Source: Enterococcus quebecensis
Lineage (GTDB): Bacteria; Bacillota; Bacilli; Lactobacillales; Enterococcaceae
DNA length: 41,610 bases
Direction of reading: 5' to 3'
NCBI RefSeq assembly: GCF_001730365.1
Contig: NZ_MIKB01000005.1
Location: forward strand, 1 to 41,610
Positions 1 through 7,650 of this stretch are shown one piece after another; position 1 is the stretch's first letter, and every line of letters begins with the position of its first letter. Position numbers and translations under genes: made by a program. The notes below the pieces were generated by a model, which saw only the letters and a program-made list of their open reading frames with translations, did no database searches and had not been told where the DNA came from.

Positions 1-2
1 CT

Positions 3-233
3 GCCAGTAGTTTATTATACCGTTCTTATGATGTAGGGAAGGTTGTAGACACAAAGCTTAATGAACAAGGTATATCTATTTATGAACCGAGTAAATTGAG
101 TAATGGCTTGCATCAAGTAGATTTTACGCGAGATAAAGATAAAGAAGTGATTCTAAATGTATTGCCGGGAAGTGTTCGTTCTAATAAAGAATACACAACT
201 CAAATAATATGGACACTTGAGAATGGCCCCTGA
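3..233 (+). CDS. WxL-like surface protein, C-terminal end (5' partial)
   Basis: Only the last 76 residues are in the window; the reading frame is open from base 3 to the TGA at 231-233. The C-terminus ends in the motif TTQIIWTLENGP, which carries the distal W-x-L motif of the WxL cell-wall-binding domain. It closely matches the end of the large protein ending at 3206, including the LYRSYD and PGSVRS segments, so the two are paralogues. From family knowledge the WxL domain binds peptidoglycan non-covalently, so the product should sit on the outer cell wall. The proximal W-x-L motif, signal peptide and start lie outside the window. It probably heads or belongs to the same surface-protein cluster. 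Confidence 0.85.
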   Translation, partial: ASSLLYRSYDVGKVVDTKLNEQGISIYEPSKLSNGLHQVDFTRDKDKEVILNVLPGSVRSNKEYTTQIIWTLENGP

Positions 234-373
234 GGAAAGAGGAGGGGGAGGAAGAGAGTCATAAGATTAATCATTTTTTGTTATTAATAAAAACATTAGT
301 CTCTTTTCATTCAAGGTTTATATAATTTTTATTTTGTTATTTTATCTAAAATGGGATTGAAAAATGTTCAGTT

Positions 374-401
374 TTGGATTTTGTTTTATTCTATTTATAA
401 T
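374..401 (+). promoter_or_regulatory. Candidate promoter for the WxL cluster
   Basis: A perfect TATAAT lies at 396-401, with TTGGAT 16 bases upstream at 374-379 as a weak -35. This would start transcription near 408 and leave about 90 bases of very AT-rich leader before the gene at 501. The surrounding AT-richness makes chance matches likely. Confidence 0.35.
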
Positions 402-500
402 TTATTATTAAATAGAGATGGGAAAAAGAAATAATTTTAATTTAATTTATTTTTATGTTGTTTTTTGAAAAAGCCATAAAGGTATGGGAGAAGGAGTGCT

Positions 501-860
501 ATGAAAAAAAATGTTGTTTCTACTCTGCTTGTGATTTTGTGTGGTGTGTTTCTTTGGAACGAAACTGCTGAATCTGCGAATTATGATTCAGAAATTGCCT
601 TAACATTTAAAGAGGATGTCAAAGGAAAAAGTACTACCAATAGCACAGATAGTAAGGATTACGAAAAGACTGAAGAAAAGACCGGAAAAAAGGATGAAAA
701 AAAGGATGAAGGGAAGTTTTTTCCAAATACAGCTGGCAAGTTTTATCCTAAAACAGGCTCCGAGGTTAATACTTTCTTCATAATGCTAGGGTTACTTGTA
801 ACACTAGGCAGTATAACTGTATTGATTTTTAGATTTCGCTATAAATCAAAAAAAAGATAA
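501..860 (+). CDS. Small sortase-anchored (LPXTG-like) protein of the WxL cluster
   Basis: This 119-residue protein has a Sec signal peptide (about residues 1-26), a short mature part rich in Lys, Glu, Asp and Thr, a sorting motif, a hydrophobic segment (about 91-111) and a basic tail RFRYKSKKR. That is the layout of a sortase substrate. The motif is not canonical: FYPKTGS occurs at 81-87, preceded by a near-copy FFPNTAG at 73-79. The two 8-residue units, 71-78 and 79-86, form a tandem repeat. A small anchored protein of this size is normal in WxL clusters, where it probably tethers or nucleates the WxL complex. GGAGAAGGAG stands just before the ATG. Its mature N-terminus (SEIALTFKED) resembles that of the WxL proteins downstream. 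The function in the complex is inferred. Confidence 0.8.
   Translation: MKKNVVSTLLVILCGVFLWNETAESANYDSEIALTFKEDVKGKSTTNSTDSKDYEKTEEKTGKKDEKKDEGKFFPNTAGKFYPKTGSEVNTFFIMLGLLVTLGSITVLIFRFRYKSKKR
711..758 (+). repeat. 24-bp tandem duplication covering the sorting motif
   Basis: Two imperfect in-frame 24-base units, 711-734 and 735-758, encode GKFFPNTA and GKFYPKTG. They differ at a few bases, so this is not a very recent copy. Confidence 0.8.
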
Positions 861-890
861 CATCAGTGGTTGTTTTGGGAGGTGAAAAAA

Positions 891-3206
891 ATAAGAAAAT
901 TGAAATATAAGATAGTTTTCTCTGCGTTAACGTTAATTATAGCTTCATTCTGCGTTTTTTTTCTAGCTAGTACACTTAAGATTCGAGCTGGTGTTGACAC
1001 AACTGTAGATACACCATCAGCAGATGTAAACTTAAGAGAAGGAACACCTATTTTATTTAATAGTTGGTATGGACATACTTATCATTGGCCACAAGAAGGC
1101 CAGGCACAAGAGAATAGACATTTTTTTGCTGATAAAAATAACTGGAATAAAAAAACAGATTGGTATGATATTACGAGAGATGAAAATAATCTTACCATAA
1201 TACACAAATCGGCGATATCTGATGATAATCATTTTGTGGTTCGTGGTAGCTTTAGCGTTAAAGATGGAAACTATTATAGGTTAGTTATGGATATCGTACC
1301 AGGTGATGCTAGTTTCTATACTCCAATAGCAACTGTCTACAATAGATCAGTTTACCCGTTTATCGAAAGAGTGGTTAAGGAAACACATTTGAACGTAATT
1401 TTCAAAGGGGTTTACTCATCTGAATATATTTCATTTGGTTCAAAAGTTCAATATATGAATACCCGTTCTAAAGTGGTATTTAAAAATATCCAACTATATG
1501 ATTTAGGACCAGTTACGCTTAAACAGGTTAAACCTTATGTTGATGAATTATTCACAGATGAAACTCATACAGAGTTGAAATCATCAGTAACTCAAAAAAA
1601 AATCAATGAGGTAAAAAAAATTGTAAATACTCTCTCCACAACTTCAGACCTAAACTTGTTAACGGCTGAAGTTTCGAAAGCACAAGCACTGCTAAATAAA
1701 ATTAATATGACTTTAACAGTTTCGGCGTTAGGAGACAATCCTAAGAGCATTGAATCTCGAATGATTAGTGGAAAAGCATATCCAAAGTCTTTTCTAAGTT
1801 TTTCTGGTACTTCTTCATTCCCAGAAGGTGAGATAACCACAGGGATTGATGGAGATACTATAAAATATCACCTTCGAGCAGATAGCGAAGGAAATTATAG
1901 CTATTCATTGCCTGAAGGAGAGCATTTTAAGAAAGATACAACGATCAGTGTTTATAGCATGTTGAATGGAAAGTATAAGACGGAACAGACAATAGTCAAG
2001 GATACAACACCACCTGAAAAACCCGTTTTAAATGCAATTAAAGATACTAGTCAATTTTTTACTGGAAGTGCTGAATCGGGAGCACAAGTGAAAATTTATG
2101 ATGCTGAAACAAAGACTGTATTTATACAAGGTACTTCGGGAGCCGATGATCAGTTCAGTTTCACGATTCCAGAAACCCAAAAACCGCTCTTTCCGTATAA
2201 GCAGTATTATGCAATTGCGACAGATGCTGGTGGAAATAGTAGTCTGCCTTCAGATGTTAAAAAAGTAGCTGATACTACGCCACCTAAAGCTGAAGCTGTT
2301 AAGCAAGTATTAGAATTAGGTTCTCCATTGCCCCAAGTTAATCAACTTGTAAAAAATGTTTCCGATAATGCTGGGGATGGCTCTGATAATATAACGATTG
2401 AATTAATTAAGGAGCCGGATATTCAAAAGGCAGGATACAAAATTGCAGAGGTTAAGGTGATTGATAAGGCGGGGAACTTTGTCATCGTTAATGTACCAGT
2501 TATCGTAAAAGATTTGGATACAACGATCAATGAAACTCACTTATTGCAAGCGTCTAATTTGACAGCTTTAGCAATCGATTTTCCAGAGACTAGAGAAAAT
2601 CAAAGAGAATTTATTTTGCAACATGCTAAAGTGAATGCGTGGGACATAACAACAGGCGAACTTCTAACGAATGAACTTACTATTGATTATGGTTCGACAA
2701 TTAAAGAGCCTGGAGTCTACGAGATAAATTTAGCCATTGGTACACTTTCAAAAAAAATTAAGGTGGAGCTTCTTGAGGGAAGTATAGGTTTTAAGGATAT
2801 ACCAATAACAATTGATTTTGGTATTCAAACAATAAAAGCAAGAAGACAAGAACACACTTTAAAAAATAATCTACGATTGACAATTGATGACAGTCGTTTT
2901 AAAAAAGAAAAATGGCGTTTGGCAGCACAACTGAGTCAGCCATTTACGACTTCAACAGGAGTTGGATCAACGATAGACTTAATCTATCGTTCGTATGATT
3001 TAAATAATAATCACCACGAACAGGAAATAAATGAACTAGCAAATACAGTCATTTATCAATCTGATATAGAAAAAAACAGATTAGTAGAATTAGAATTTTC
3101 AAAAGAAAAGCAAAAAGAATTGGTTCTAACAGTTTCACCAGGAAGTGTTCGATCAGGCATGGATTATTCCACTCAAATAATATGGACACTTGAGAATGGA
3201 CCGTAA
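891..3206 (+). CDS. Large multidomain WxL-like surface protein
   Basis: About 771 residues. A signal peptide (about 1-33) is followed by a beta-rich N-terminal region (about 38-208), a helical segment of the type often called Cry1Ac-like or toxin-Ig linker (209-273; LFTDETHTELKSS), Ig-like domains (about 274-371 and 373-463, each preceded or followed by DTTPP), another beta domain (464-541) and a C-terminal WxL-like domain (631-771). The two WxL motifs are WRL (W675) and WTL (W765) before the terminal ENGP. The start is uncertain. A near-perfect Shine-Dalgarno (GGAGGTGA, 878-885) is followed at ideal spacing only by ATA at 891. TTG at 870 and GTG at 882 are upstream of or inside the Shine-Dalgarno, and TTG at 900 is 14 bases beyond it. 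The product should be a secreted wall-bound adhesin-like protein. The ligand is unknown. Confidence 0.8.
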   Translation: MRKLKYKIVFSALTLIIASFCVFFLASTLKIRAGVDTTVDTPSADVNLREGTPILFNSWYGHTYHWPQEGQAQENRHFFADKNNWNKKTDWYDITRDENNLTIIHKSAISDDNHFVVRGSFSVKDGNYYRLVMDIVPGDASFYTPIATVYNRSVYPFIERVVKETHLNVIFKGVYSSEYISFGSKVQYMNTRSKVVFKNIQLYDLGPVTLKQVKPYVDELFTDETHTELKSSVTQKKINEVKKIVNTLSTTSDLNLLTAEVSKAQALLNKINMTLTVSALGDNPKSIESRMISGKAYPKSFLSFSGTSSFPEGEITTGIDGDTIKYHLRADSEGNYSYSLPEGEHFKKDTTISVYSMLNGKYKTEQTIVKDTTPPEKPVLNAIKDTSQFFTGSAESGAQVKIYDAETKTVFIQGTSGADDQFSFTIPETQKPLFPYKQYYAIATDAGGNSSLPSDVKKVADTTPPKAEAVKQVLELGSPLPQVNQLVKNVSDNAGDGSDNITIELIKEPDIQKAGYKIAEVKVIDKAGNFVIVNVPVIVKDLDTTINETHLLQASNLTALAIDFPETRENQREFILQHAKVNAWDITTGELLTNELTIDYGSTIKEPGVYEINLAIGTLSKKIKVELLEGSIGFKDIPITIDFGIQTIKARRQEHTLKNNLRLTIDDSRFKKEKWRLAAQLSQPFTTSTGVGSTIDLIYRSYDLNNNHHEQEINELANTVIYQSDIEKNRLVELEFSKEKQKELVLTVSPGSVRSGMDYSTQIIWTLENGP

Positions 3207-3221
3207 TATAGGGGGGAAATC

Positions 3222-3956
3222 ATGATCAAAAGAACAAAAAAACTTTTTTACAACATTATTTTAATACTAGGTATTTTGACCATCGTTCAGTCGGTGACAA
3301 TTGCACAAGCAGATACAGGGAGGCAGTCTGAGGTTGAAGTTTTTTTTACTGAGAACAAAGACCCTACAGCGCCATTAAATCCTAAAGAACTCAGTGAGCC
3401 TGTGGAAATCATTTCAGATATTCCGATTAAACCAGGGACACCGGGACCGTTAAGTGTTGATTTTGCTCCTCATGTAGTTTTTGGAGAGCAGGATGGATCA
3501 GCAGATGATGACGTATACTTCGCCCAGTTAACAAAAGTAAAAACAGTAAGCGATGGTTCAGAGGATGAAGTTCCTAACTACATTCAAATAACTGACAATC
3601 GTGGAAAAGATAATGGTTGGAAATTAACAGTCAAACAAAATGGACAACTGAGAAATGGCGATCATACATTAACTGGTGCTGAAATGATGTTGAAAAACAT
3701 TAAACTTATTTCTCCGAATGGGAACAAAGAACCGATATATACCAAGGATATAACACTAGATCCTATAAATAGTCAACCAATGGAAGTTTCAAGGTCTGAC
3801 GAAAAAACAGGAAAAGGCACTTGGATTATTATGTTTGGAAGTAATCTTTCGGAGAGCAAAAAAAGTATCCAAATTAAAGTTCCAGGGGATATTGAAAAAA
3901 AGAGAGGGAAATACACAACTTCTTTAACTTGGGAGTTAGTGGATTCACCAATATAA
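3222..3956 (+). CDS. WxL domain surface protein (1 of 3 small)
   Basis: This 244-residue secreted protein has a signal peptide (about 1-30, ending AQA), a short Asp/Pro-rich linker and a WxL domain over most of the mature chain. Both diagnostic motifs are intact: NGWKL (W133) after the DNRG turn, and LTWEL (W237) in the last strand before the terminal DSPI. The start ATG has GGGGG 8 bases upstream. It lies 15 bases after the large WxL-like gene and 24 bases before the next WxL gene, so the genes are probably co-transcribed. Family knowledge places the product on the outer face of the peptidoglycan, in a complex with the DUF916 protein and the small sortase substrate of the cluster. Confidence 0.9.
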   Translation: MIKRTKKLFYNIILILGILTIVQSVTIAQADTGRQSEVEVFFTENKDPTAPLNPKELSEPVEIISDIPIKPGTPGPLSVDFAPHVVFGEQDGSADDDVYFAQLTKVKTVSDGSEDEVPNYIQITDNRGKDNGWKLTVKQNGQLRNGDHTLTGAEMMLKNIKLISPNGNKEPIYTKDITLDPINSQPMEVSRSDEKTGKGTWIIMFGSNLSESKKSIQIKVPGDIEKKRGKYTTSLTWELVDSPI

Positions 3957-3980
3957 TCAAAAACATAGGGGGAAACAAAT

Positions 3981-4754
3981 ATGAAAAAGAACACACAAAC
4001 AAGACTATTCGCTTTAGGTCTTACAACATTTGCAGGTCTAATGTTAGGGGCAACAACATTTGCTGAGGAGCCAACAGAACCAATAAAGCCACCAACAATC
4101 GCTGATCCTCAAAAACAAGATGCAGAGATTTCGTTCACGCAAAATACTGACCAGCCTAACAAACCAACAGATCCTAATAATGGTAACGAGATTGAAGATG
4201 GAACTGGAATGGTTGGTCCATTAACGATTGACTATATTTCAAAAATTAAATTTGATAGTCAAAAAATTTCAGGGAATACTGAAAAGTATTATGCAAAATT
4301 AGATTCAGTGAGATATGTTGGGAAGCCAGAACTCGTTGAAAAAGCCAACTTTATTCAAGTTACAGATAACCGTGGATCAAACGCTGGATGGAAACTACAA
4401 GTGAGACAAGATAAACAGTTTGAAAACGTCAGTGAGGATGGCAAGGTAGTTACTAAACTTACTGGTGCAGTATTAGGATTTTCAAACACAACATTGAAAT
4501 CAGCTTCTTTATCTACTAAAGCACCAAGCGCACCGTCAGCAATTACTTTTGACGGTGATGCAGCTACGCCTGCGAATCATGATGCAGTGACGGCGGCTGA
4601 AAGTACTGGTATGGGAACATGGTTCTATTCATTGGGAAGTAGTGAAGAGGAAGGTAAAAGAAGTATTTCTCTTAGCGTACCTGGTGATTTAGCAAAAGTA
4701 GCCGGTGCATATAAGACTCGATTAACTTGGACATTAGTTGATAGTCCTGCATAA
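3981..4754 (+). CDS. WxL domain surface protein (2 of 3 small)
   Basis: 257 residues. The signal peptide is about 1-28 (ending TTFA), the linker is rich in Pro, Thr and Asp (about 29-75), and the WxL domain follows with intact motifs AGWKL (W137) and LTWTL (W250), ending VDSPA. The strand DAEISFTQN near the mature N-terminus matches the equivalent strand in the other small WxL proteins. GGGGG precedes the ATG by 7 bases. Some 58 bases, mostly A and C, separate it from the next gene, with no hairpin that looks like a terminator. It is expected to be non-covalently attached to the cell wall. It is paralogous to both neighbours but clearly divergent in the middle, so it is not a recent duplicate. 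Confidence 0.9.
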   Translation: MKKNTQTRLFALGLTTFAGLMLGATTFAEEPTEPIKPPTIADPQKQDAEISFTQNTDQPNKPTDPNNGNEIEDGTGMVGPLTIDYISKIKFDSQKISGNTEKYYAKLDSVRYVGKPELVEKANFIQVTDNRGSNAGWKLQVRQDKQFENVSEDGKVVTKLTGAVLGFSNTTLKSASLSTKAPSAPSAITFDGDAATPANHDAVTAAESTGMGTWFYSLGSSEEEGKRSISLSVPGDLAKVAGAYKTRLTWTLVDSPA

Positions 4755-4812
4755 AAAGCACACAAAGTAACACACAAAAAACAAAAAACACAAAAAGGAA
4801 GAGGAAAACACT

Positions 4813-5586
4813 ATGAAAAAGATTACATTAACAACAGCTGCATTATTAATTAGTACAACTGTTCTTGGGGCATTACCAGCTTTCGCAGTTGAGATACCAG
4901 CTACAACAAATGCAAAAGTATCTTTCAAAGCCGACGATCAAGGAGATGGCAGCAGTACCGATCCGACAGATCCGGAAGGTGGCGGCATTACACCTGATCC
5001 AGGTGAAGGAACCTCAACAAAAGGTCCATTAAGATTTGATTTTGTACCGAATCTTTCTTTCGGAGAGCAAAAAATTTCAGGTGGAGACAAAACATACCAT
5101 CCTTTAATGGTAAAAGCGACTACAATAGCTACAGGTGAAAAACCAGCTGCTCCAAAATATGTCCCTCATTACGTTCAAGTAACGGATAACCGTGGAACAA
5201 ACGAAGGATGGAATGTAACTGTATCACGTACAGATTTCAAAACTCCAGATGAGACAGACGAAGTACTAGGAGCGACATTGACACTTGCTAATGGAAATAT
5301 TAAAGGAAATCTAGATGCTGATGCTAGTTTAGTCCCAACTATTCCTACTAAAGATGGAAAAGCAGAAGTCATTACTATCTCAGATACTGCATCTAACGTT
5401 ATGACAGCAGCAGCAAATAAAGGTATGGGATCTTGGGTGACTTCATATGGTTCGGAAGCAGGTACATCAGCAACTGATGTGAATACTAACATTACATTAG
5501 CTGTGCCAGCGAAATCAAAAAAATATGCAAAAGCATATACATCAACGATTACATGGACACTTGCAAGTACACCAACAAGCAAGTAA
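4813..5586 (+). CDS. WxL domain surface protein (3 of 3 small), altered first motif
   Basis: 257 residues. The signal peptide is about 1-25 (ending AFA), followed by a Gly/Asp/Pro-rich linker (44-70) and a WxL domain. The distal motif is intact (ITWTL, W248), but the proximal motif after the DNRG turn reads EGWNV (W133), with Val in place of Leu. The chain ends ASTPTSK, three residues longer than the usual WxL terminus. GGAAGAGG precedes the ATG. Codon use looks more optimised (many GCA, ACA and GTA codons and no rare-looking stretches), which may mean it is the most abundant of the three. It lies upstream of a large hairpin and a separate promoter for the DUF916 gene. Confidence 0.9.
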   Translation: MKKITLTTAALLISTTVLGALPAFAVEIPATTNAKVSFKADDQGDGSSTDPTDPEGGGITPDPGEGTSTKGPLRFDFVPNLSFGEQKISGGDKTYHPLMVKATTIATGEKPAAPKYVPHYVQVTDNRGTNEGWNVTVSRTDFKTPDETDEVLGATLTLANGNIKGNLDADASLVPTIPTKDGKAEVITISDTASNVMTAAANKGMGSWVTSYGSEAGTSATDVNTNITLAVPAKSKKYAKAYTSTITWTLASTPTSK

Positions 5587-5608
5587 GTCATAGCTTTTCA
5601 ATGAATAG

Positions 5609-5646
5609 TTTGGTAAACGAGCAAGAATTTCTTCTCGTTTATCAAA
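5609..5646 (+). terminator. Large hairpin between WxL and DUF916 genes
   Basis: TTTGGTAAACGAG (5609-5621) pairs with CTCGTTTATCAAA (5634-5646): 12 Watson-Crick pairs and one G-U. No T-tract follows, so it may be a weak terminator, an attenuator or a 3'-end stabiliser rather than a standard intrinsic terminator. Confidence 0.55.
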
Positions 5647-5651
5647 CGATT

Positions 5652-5680
5652 CTTACATATGTTAAAAAATATTGTATAAC
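5652..5680 (+). promoter_or_regulatory. Candidate promoter for the DUF916 gene
   Basis: CTTACA (5652-5657), a 17-base spacer and TATAAC (5675-5680) sit between the hairpin and the gene at 5716. This would allow the DUF916 protein and regulator to be expressed separately from the WxL genes. Confidence 0.45.
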
Positions 5681-5715
5681 ATAGAAACTTATTAGGAAAT
5701 GGTTAGGAGAAAAGA

Positions 5716-6807
5716 ATGAAACGTATATTATCGTTATTAATCACCATCATCGCATTAGGAAGTATGCCTCTAGCGGCTTTTGCTAACAATGAATCAATGA
5801 ACTTTTCGGTTAGTGCGGTTCTTCCAGAAAACCAGATTAACAAATCAAAATCATACTTTGAGTTATTAATGAAACCTGGACAAGTTCAAGAATTAGAAGT
5901 TATGATGAATAACTCATTGGATAGGGAAGTTACTGTAGTTAATCATGCTAATTCGGCTATCACTAATGACAACGGAATTGTGGATTATAGTATTGATAAC
6001 CCAGAATTAGATTCCACTTTAAAATCTCCATTTTCAAAAATTGCTGAGGTGGAAAAAGAAACAACAATTCCTCCAAAGAGCAGTAAAAAAGTTAAAATCA
6101 AAGTGACTATGCCAGAAGAGAGCTTTGACGGTGTCATTTTAGGTGGTCTTCATTTTACTGAGAAAGAAGACAAAAGTAAGGACAATAAAAATAAAGCAGG
6201 CGTACAAATTGAAAATCGTTTTGCTTTTGCCATTGGCGTTCTTTTGAAAGAAACGGACAAAGAAGTAAAACCTGAAACGAAGCTTGGTAAAATTGAAGCG
6301 TCTCAAATTAATTACAGAAATGTTGTAAAAGCGAATATTCAAAATACACAACCAGTTATTATGCAGAATCTGGATGTAACTGCACGTGTGACCAAAAAAG
6401 GAAAGAAAGAGACTCTGTTTGAAACAAACAAAGAAGGGTTGCGAATGGCGCCCAATTCTAATTTCAATTACAGTATTAATTGGGAAAACCAAGAATTTAA
6501 AGCTGGAAAATATACATTGCATATGACTGCCACAGACGGTTCTGACAAATGGGACTGGTCAAAAGATTTCGAAATTAGTGGTGAGGAAGCGAAGAAATTA
6601 AATGACAGAGCTGTTGAGTTAGAAAAAGATTATACGAAATGGTATATCATTGGGGCAGCGGCAGGTGTGCTGGTTCTGTTAATAGTAACCTATGCTTTTG
6701 GACAGTATGTTACTAAACGAAAACAAAAAAAGCGCAGAATGGAAAAAAGAAAACGTAAGAAAAAACAGCAAAGGAAAAATAACCCAACAAGGAATAGAAG
6801 GAAATAA
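5716..6807 (+). CDS. DUF916/DUF3324 WxL-complex membrane protein
   Basis: 363 residues. A signal peptide (1-23, ending AFA) is followed by a DUF916 domain (about 28-150; now described as a WxL-protein peptidoglycan-binding domain), a DUF3324 domain (about 160-295; WxL-protein host-binding domain), one transmembrane helix (about 308-331) and a very basic cytoplasmic tail of about 30 residues (332-363, mostly Lys, Arg and Gln). This is the standard partner of WxL proteins. It is anchored in the membrane with its two beta domains outside, and should bridge the membrane to wall-bound WxL proteins. GGAGAAAAG precedes the ATG. The assignment is firm. Which of the four WxL proteins it binds cannot be seen from sequence. 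Confidence 0.92.
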   Translation: MKRILSLLITIIALGSMPLAAFANNESMNFSVSAVLPENQINKSKSYFELLMKPGQVQELEVMMNNSLDREVTVVNHANSAITNDNGIVDYSIDNPELDSTLKSPFSKIAEVEKETTIPPKSSKKVKIKVTMPEESFDGVILGGLHFTEKEDKSKDNKNKAGVQIENRFAFAIGVLLKETDKEVKPETKLGKIEASQINYRNVVKANIQNTQPVIMQNLDVTARVTKKGKKETLFETNKEGLRMAPNSNFNYSINWENQEFKAGKYTLHMTATDGSDKWDWSKDFEISGEEAKKLNDRAVELEKDYTKWYIIGAAAGVLVLLIVTYAFGQYVTKRKQKKRRMEKRKRKKKQQRKNNPTRNRRK

Positions 6808-6872
6808 AATGAAATAAGGTTTTGTAATTGTTAATGAGTAGGGTTAAGAAATTGAAAATAGGAGAAATGAGT

Positions 6873-7547
6873 ATGTACAATATAGGTTATGTTTCACTGA
6901 TTAAACCTCAAAATGAATACTTTAAACAATTAGAAACAGATGAGTCATATTCTTTAAAGGTAGTAGAAGATCTTGATTTAAATGACATTAATATCATGGA
7001 TGTTTTAATTTTAGAAGAAAGTACAGAAATGAATTTTACTAAAATATGTGAATATCTACTAGAAGTTAGGAAAATTTCAGATATCTATCTGTTGATTCTT
7101 ACTAATGAAAACCATACAGTATACACATCGCGCATGGTTTATTTAAAATTAGGTGCAGATGGCATATTTACTGAAGAACCAGAAGAATTTGATCTGATTT
7201 TAAAAAATATTTTAAAACGTATTAAAAATAAACTTGTTGAGCCAATTGAAGAAAACAATTCTTTTGAATTAATTCCAGAAAAATCCTGTGCTTTAATTAA
7301 CAGACAAAAGGAAGTGGATTTAACAAGACAAGAATTTGTTGCTCTCAGCCTTCTTTACAAAAATAAAAACCAAACAGTTACCTACGAAGAGATATATAAT
7401 TCTATTTGGAAAAACAGTACAAATGAGGTTGAAAAGAATCGTGTTTGTAATCTTGTTTCTCACGTTCGGAAAAAATTATCTAAACAAATAAATTCTCCTG
7501 CTCGTGTTAAAACCGTTCGTTCAATCGGGTACATTCTTGAAGTTTAG
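6873..7547 (+). CDS. Winged-helix regulator with degenerate receiver domain
   Basis: 224 residues. The N-terminal part (about 1-115) has the rhythm of a response-regulator receiver, but the third strand reads MDVLILEES where an Asp would normally accept phosphate. The usual Lys-Pro after the fifth strand is also lost (GADGIFTEEPE). The C-terminal part (about 135-224) is an OmpR/PhoB-type winged helix: VDLTRQEFVAL, then YEEIYNSIW, the recognition-helix region NRVCNLVSHVRKKL and the wing VKTVRSIGYIL. No sensor kinase is nearby. I chose ATG at 6873 because GGAG at 6861-6864 is 8 bases upstream; an upstream in-frame start at 6828 lacks a good ribosome site. Its place at the end of the WxL cluster suggests it regulates the surface genes. 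That role is inference. Confidence 0.8.
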   Translation: MYNIGYVSLIKPQNEYFKQLETDESYSLKVVEDLDLNDINIMDVLILEESTEMNFTKICEYLLEVRKISDIYLLILTNENHTVYTSRMVYLKLGADGIFTEEPEEFDLILKNILKRIKNKLVEPIEENNSFELIPEKSCALINRQKEVDLTRQEFVALSLLYKNKNQTVTYEEIYNSIWKNSTNEVEKNRVCNLVSHVRKKLSKQINSPARVKTVRSIGYILEV

Positions 7548-7574
7548 ATGGACAGTTATTTTAACAAAAAAATA

Positions 7575-7622
7575 GATAGAAAAAACAGCTCCTGTGAATT
7601 ACTTAGAGCTGTTTTTTCTATC
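7575..7622. terminator. Bidirectional intrinsic terminator
   Basis: A perfect 17-base inverted repeat (7575-7591 with 7606-7622), A-rich on the left and T-rich on the right, can end both the WxL cluster and the convergent flavoprotein gene. Confidence 0.9.
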
Positions 7623-7650
7623 CTTTTTATATGTTAATGCACTACTAAGA

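Noticed and set aside
660-760. Short repeats in the anchored-protein gene considered as a CRISPR-like or phase-variable tract
   Set aside because: Only two 24-base units plus a short KKDE-coding repeat are present, all in frame with coding sense; there are no spacers and no homopolymer long enough for slippage switching.
5175-5591. 138-codon open frame on the minus strand opposite the third small WxL gene
   Set aside because: It mirrors a strongly supported gene, has no ribosome site and a low-complexity Ser/Val/Ala composition typical of antisense shadows.
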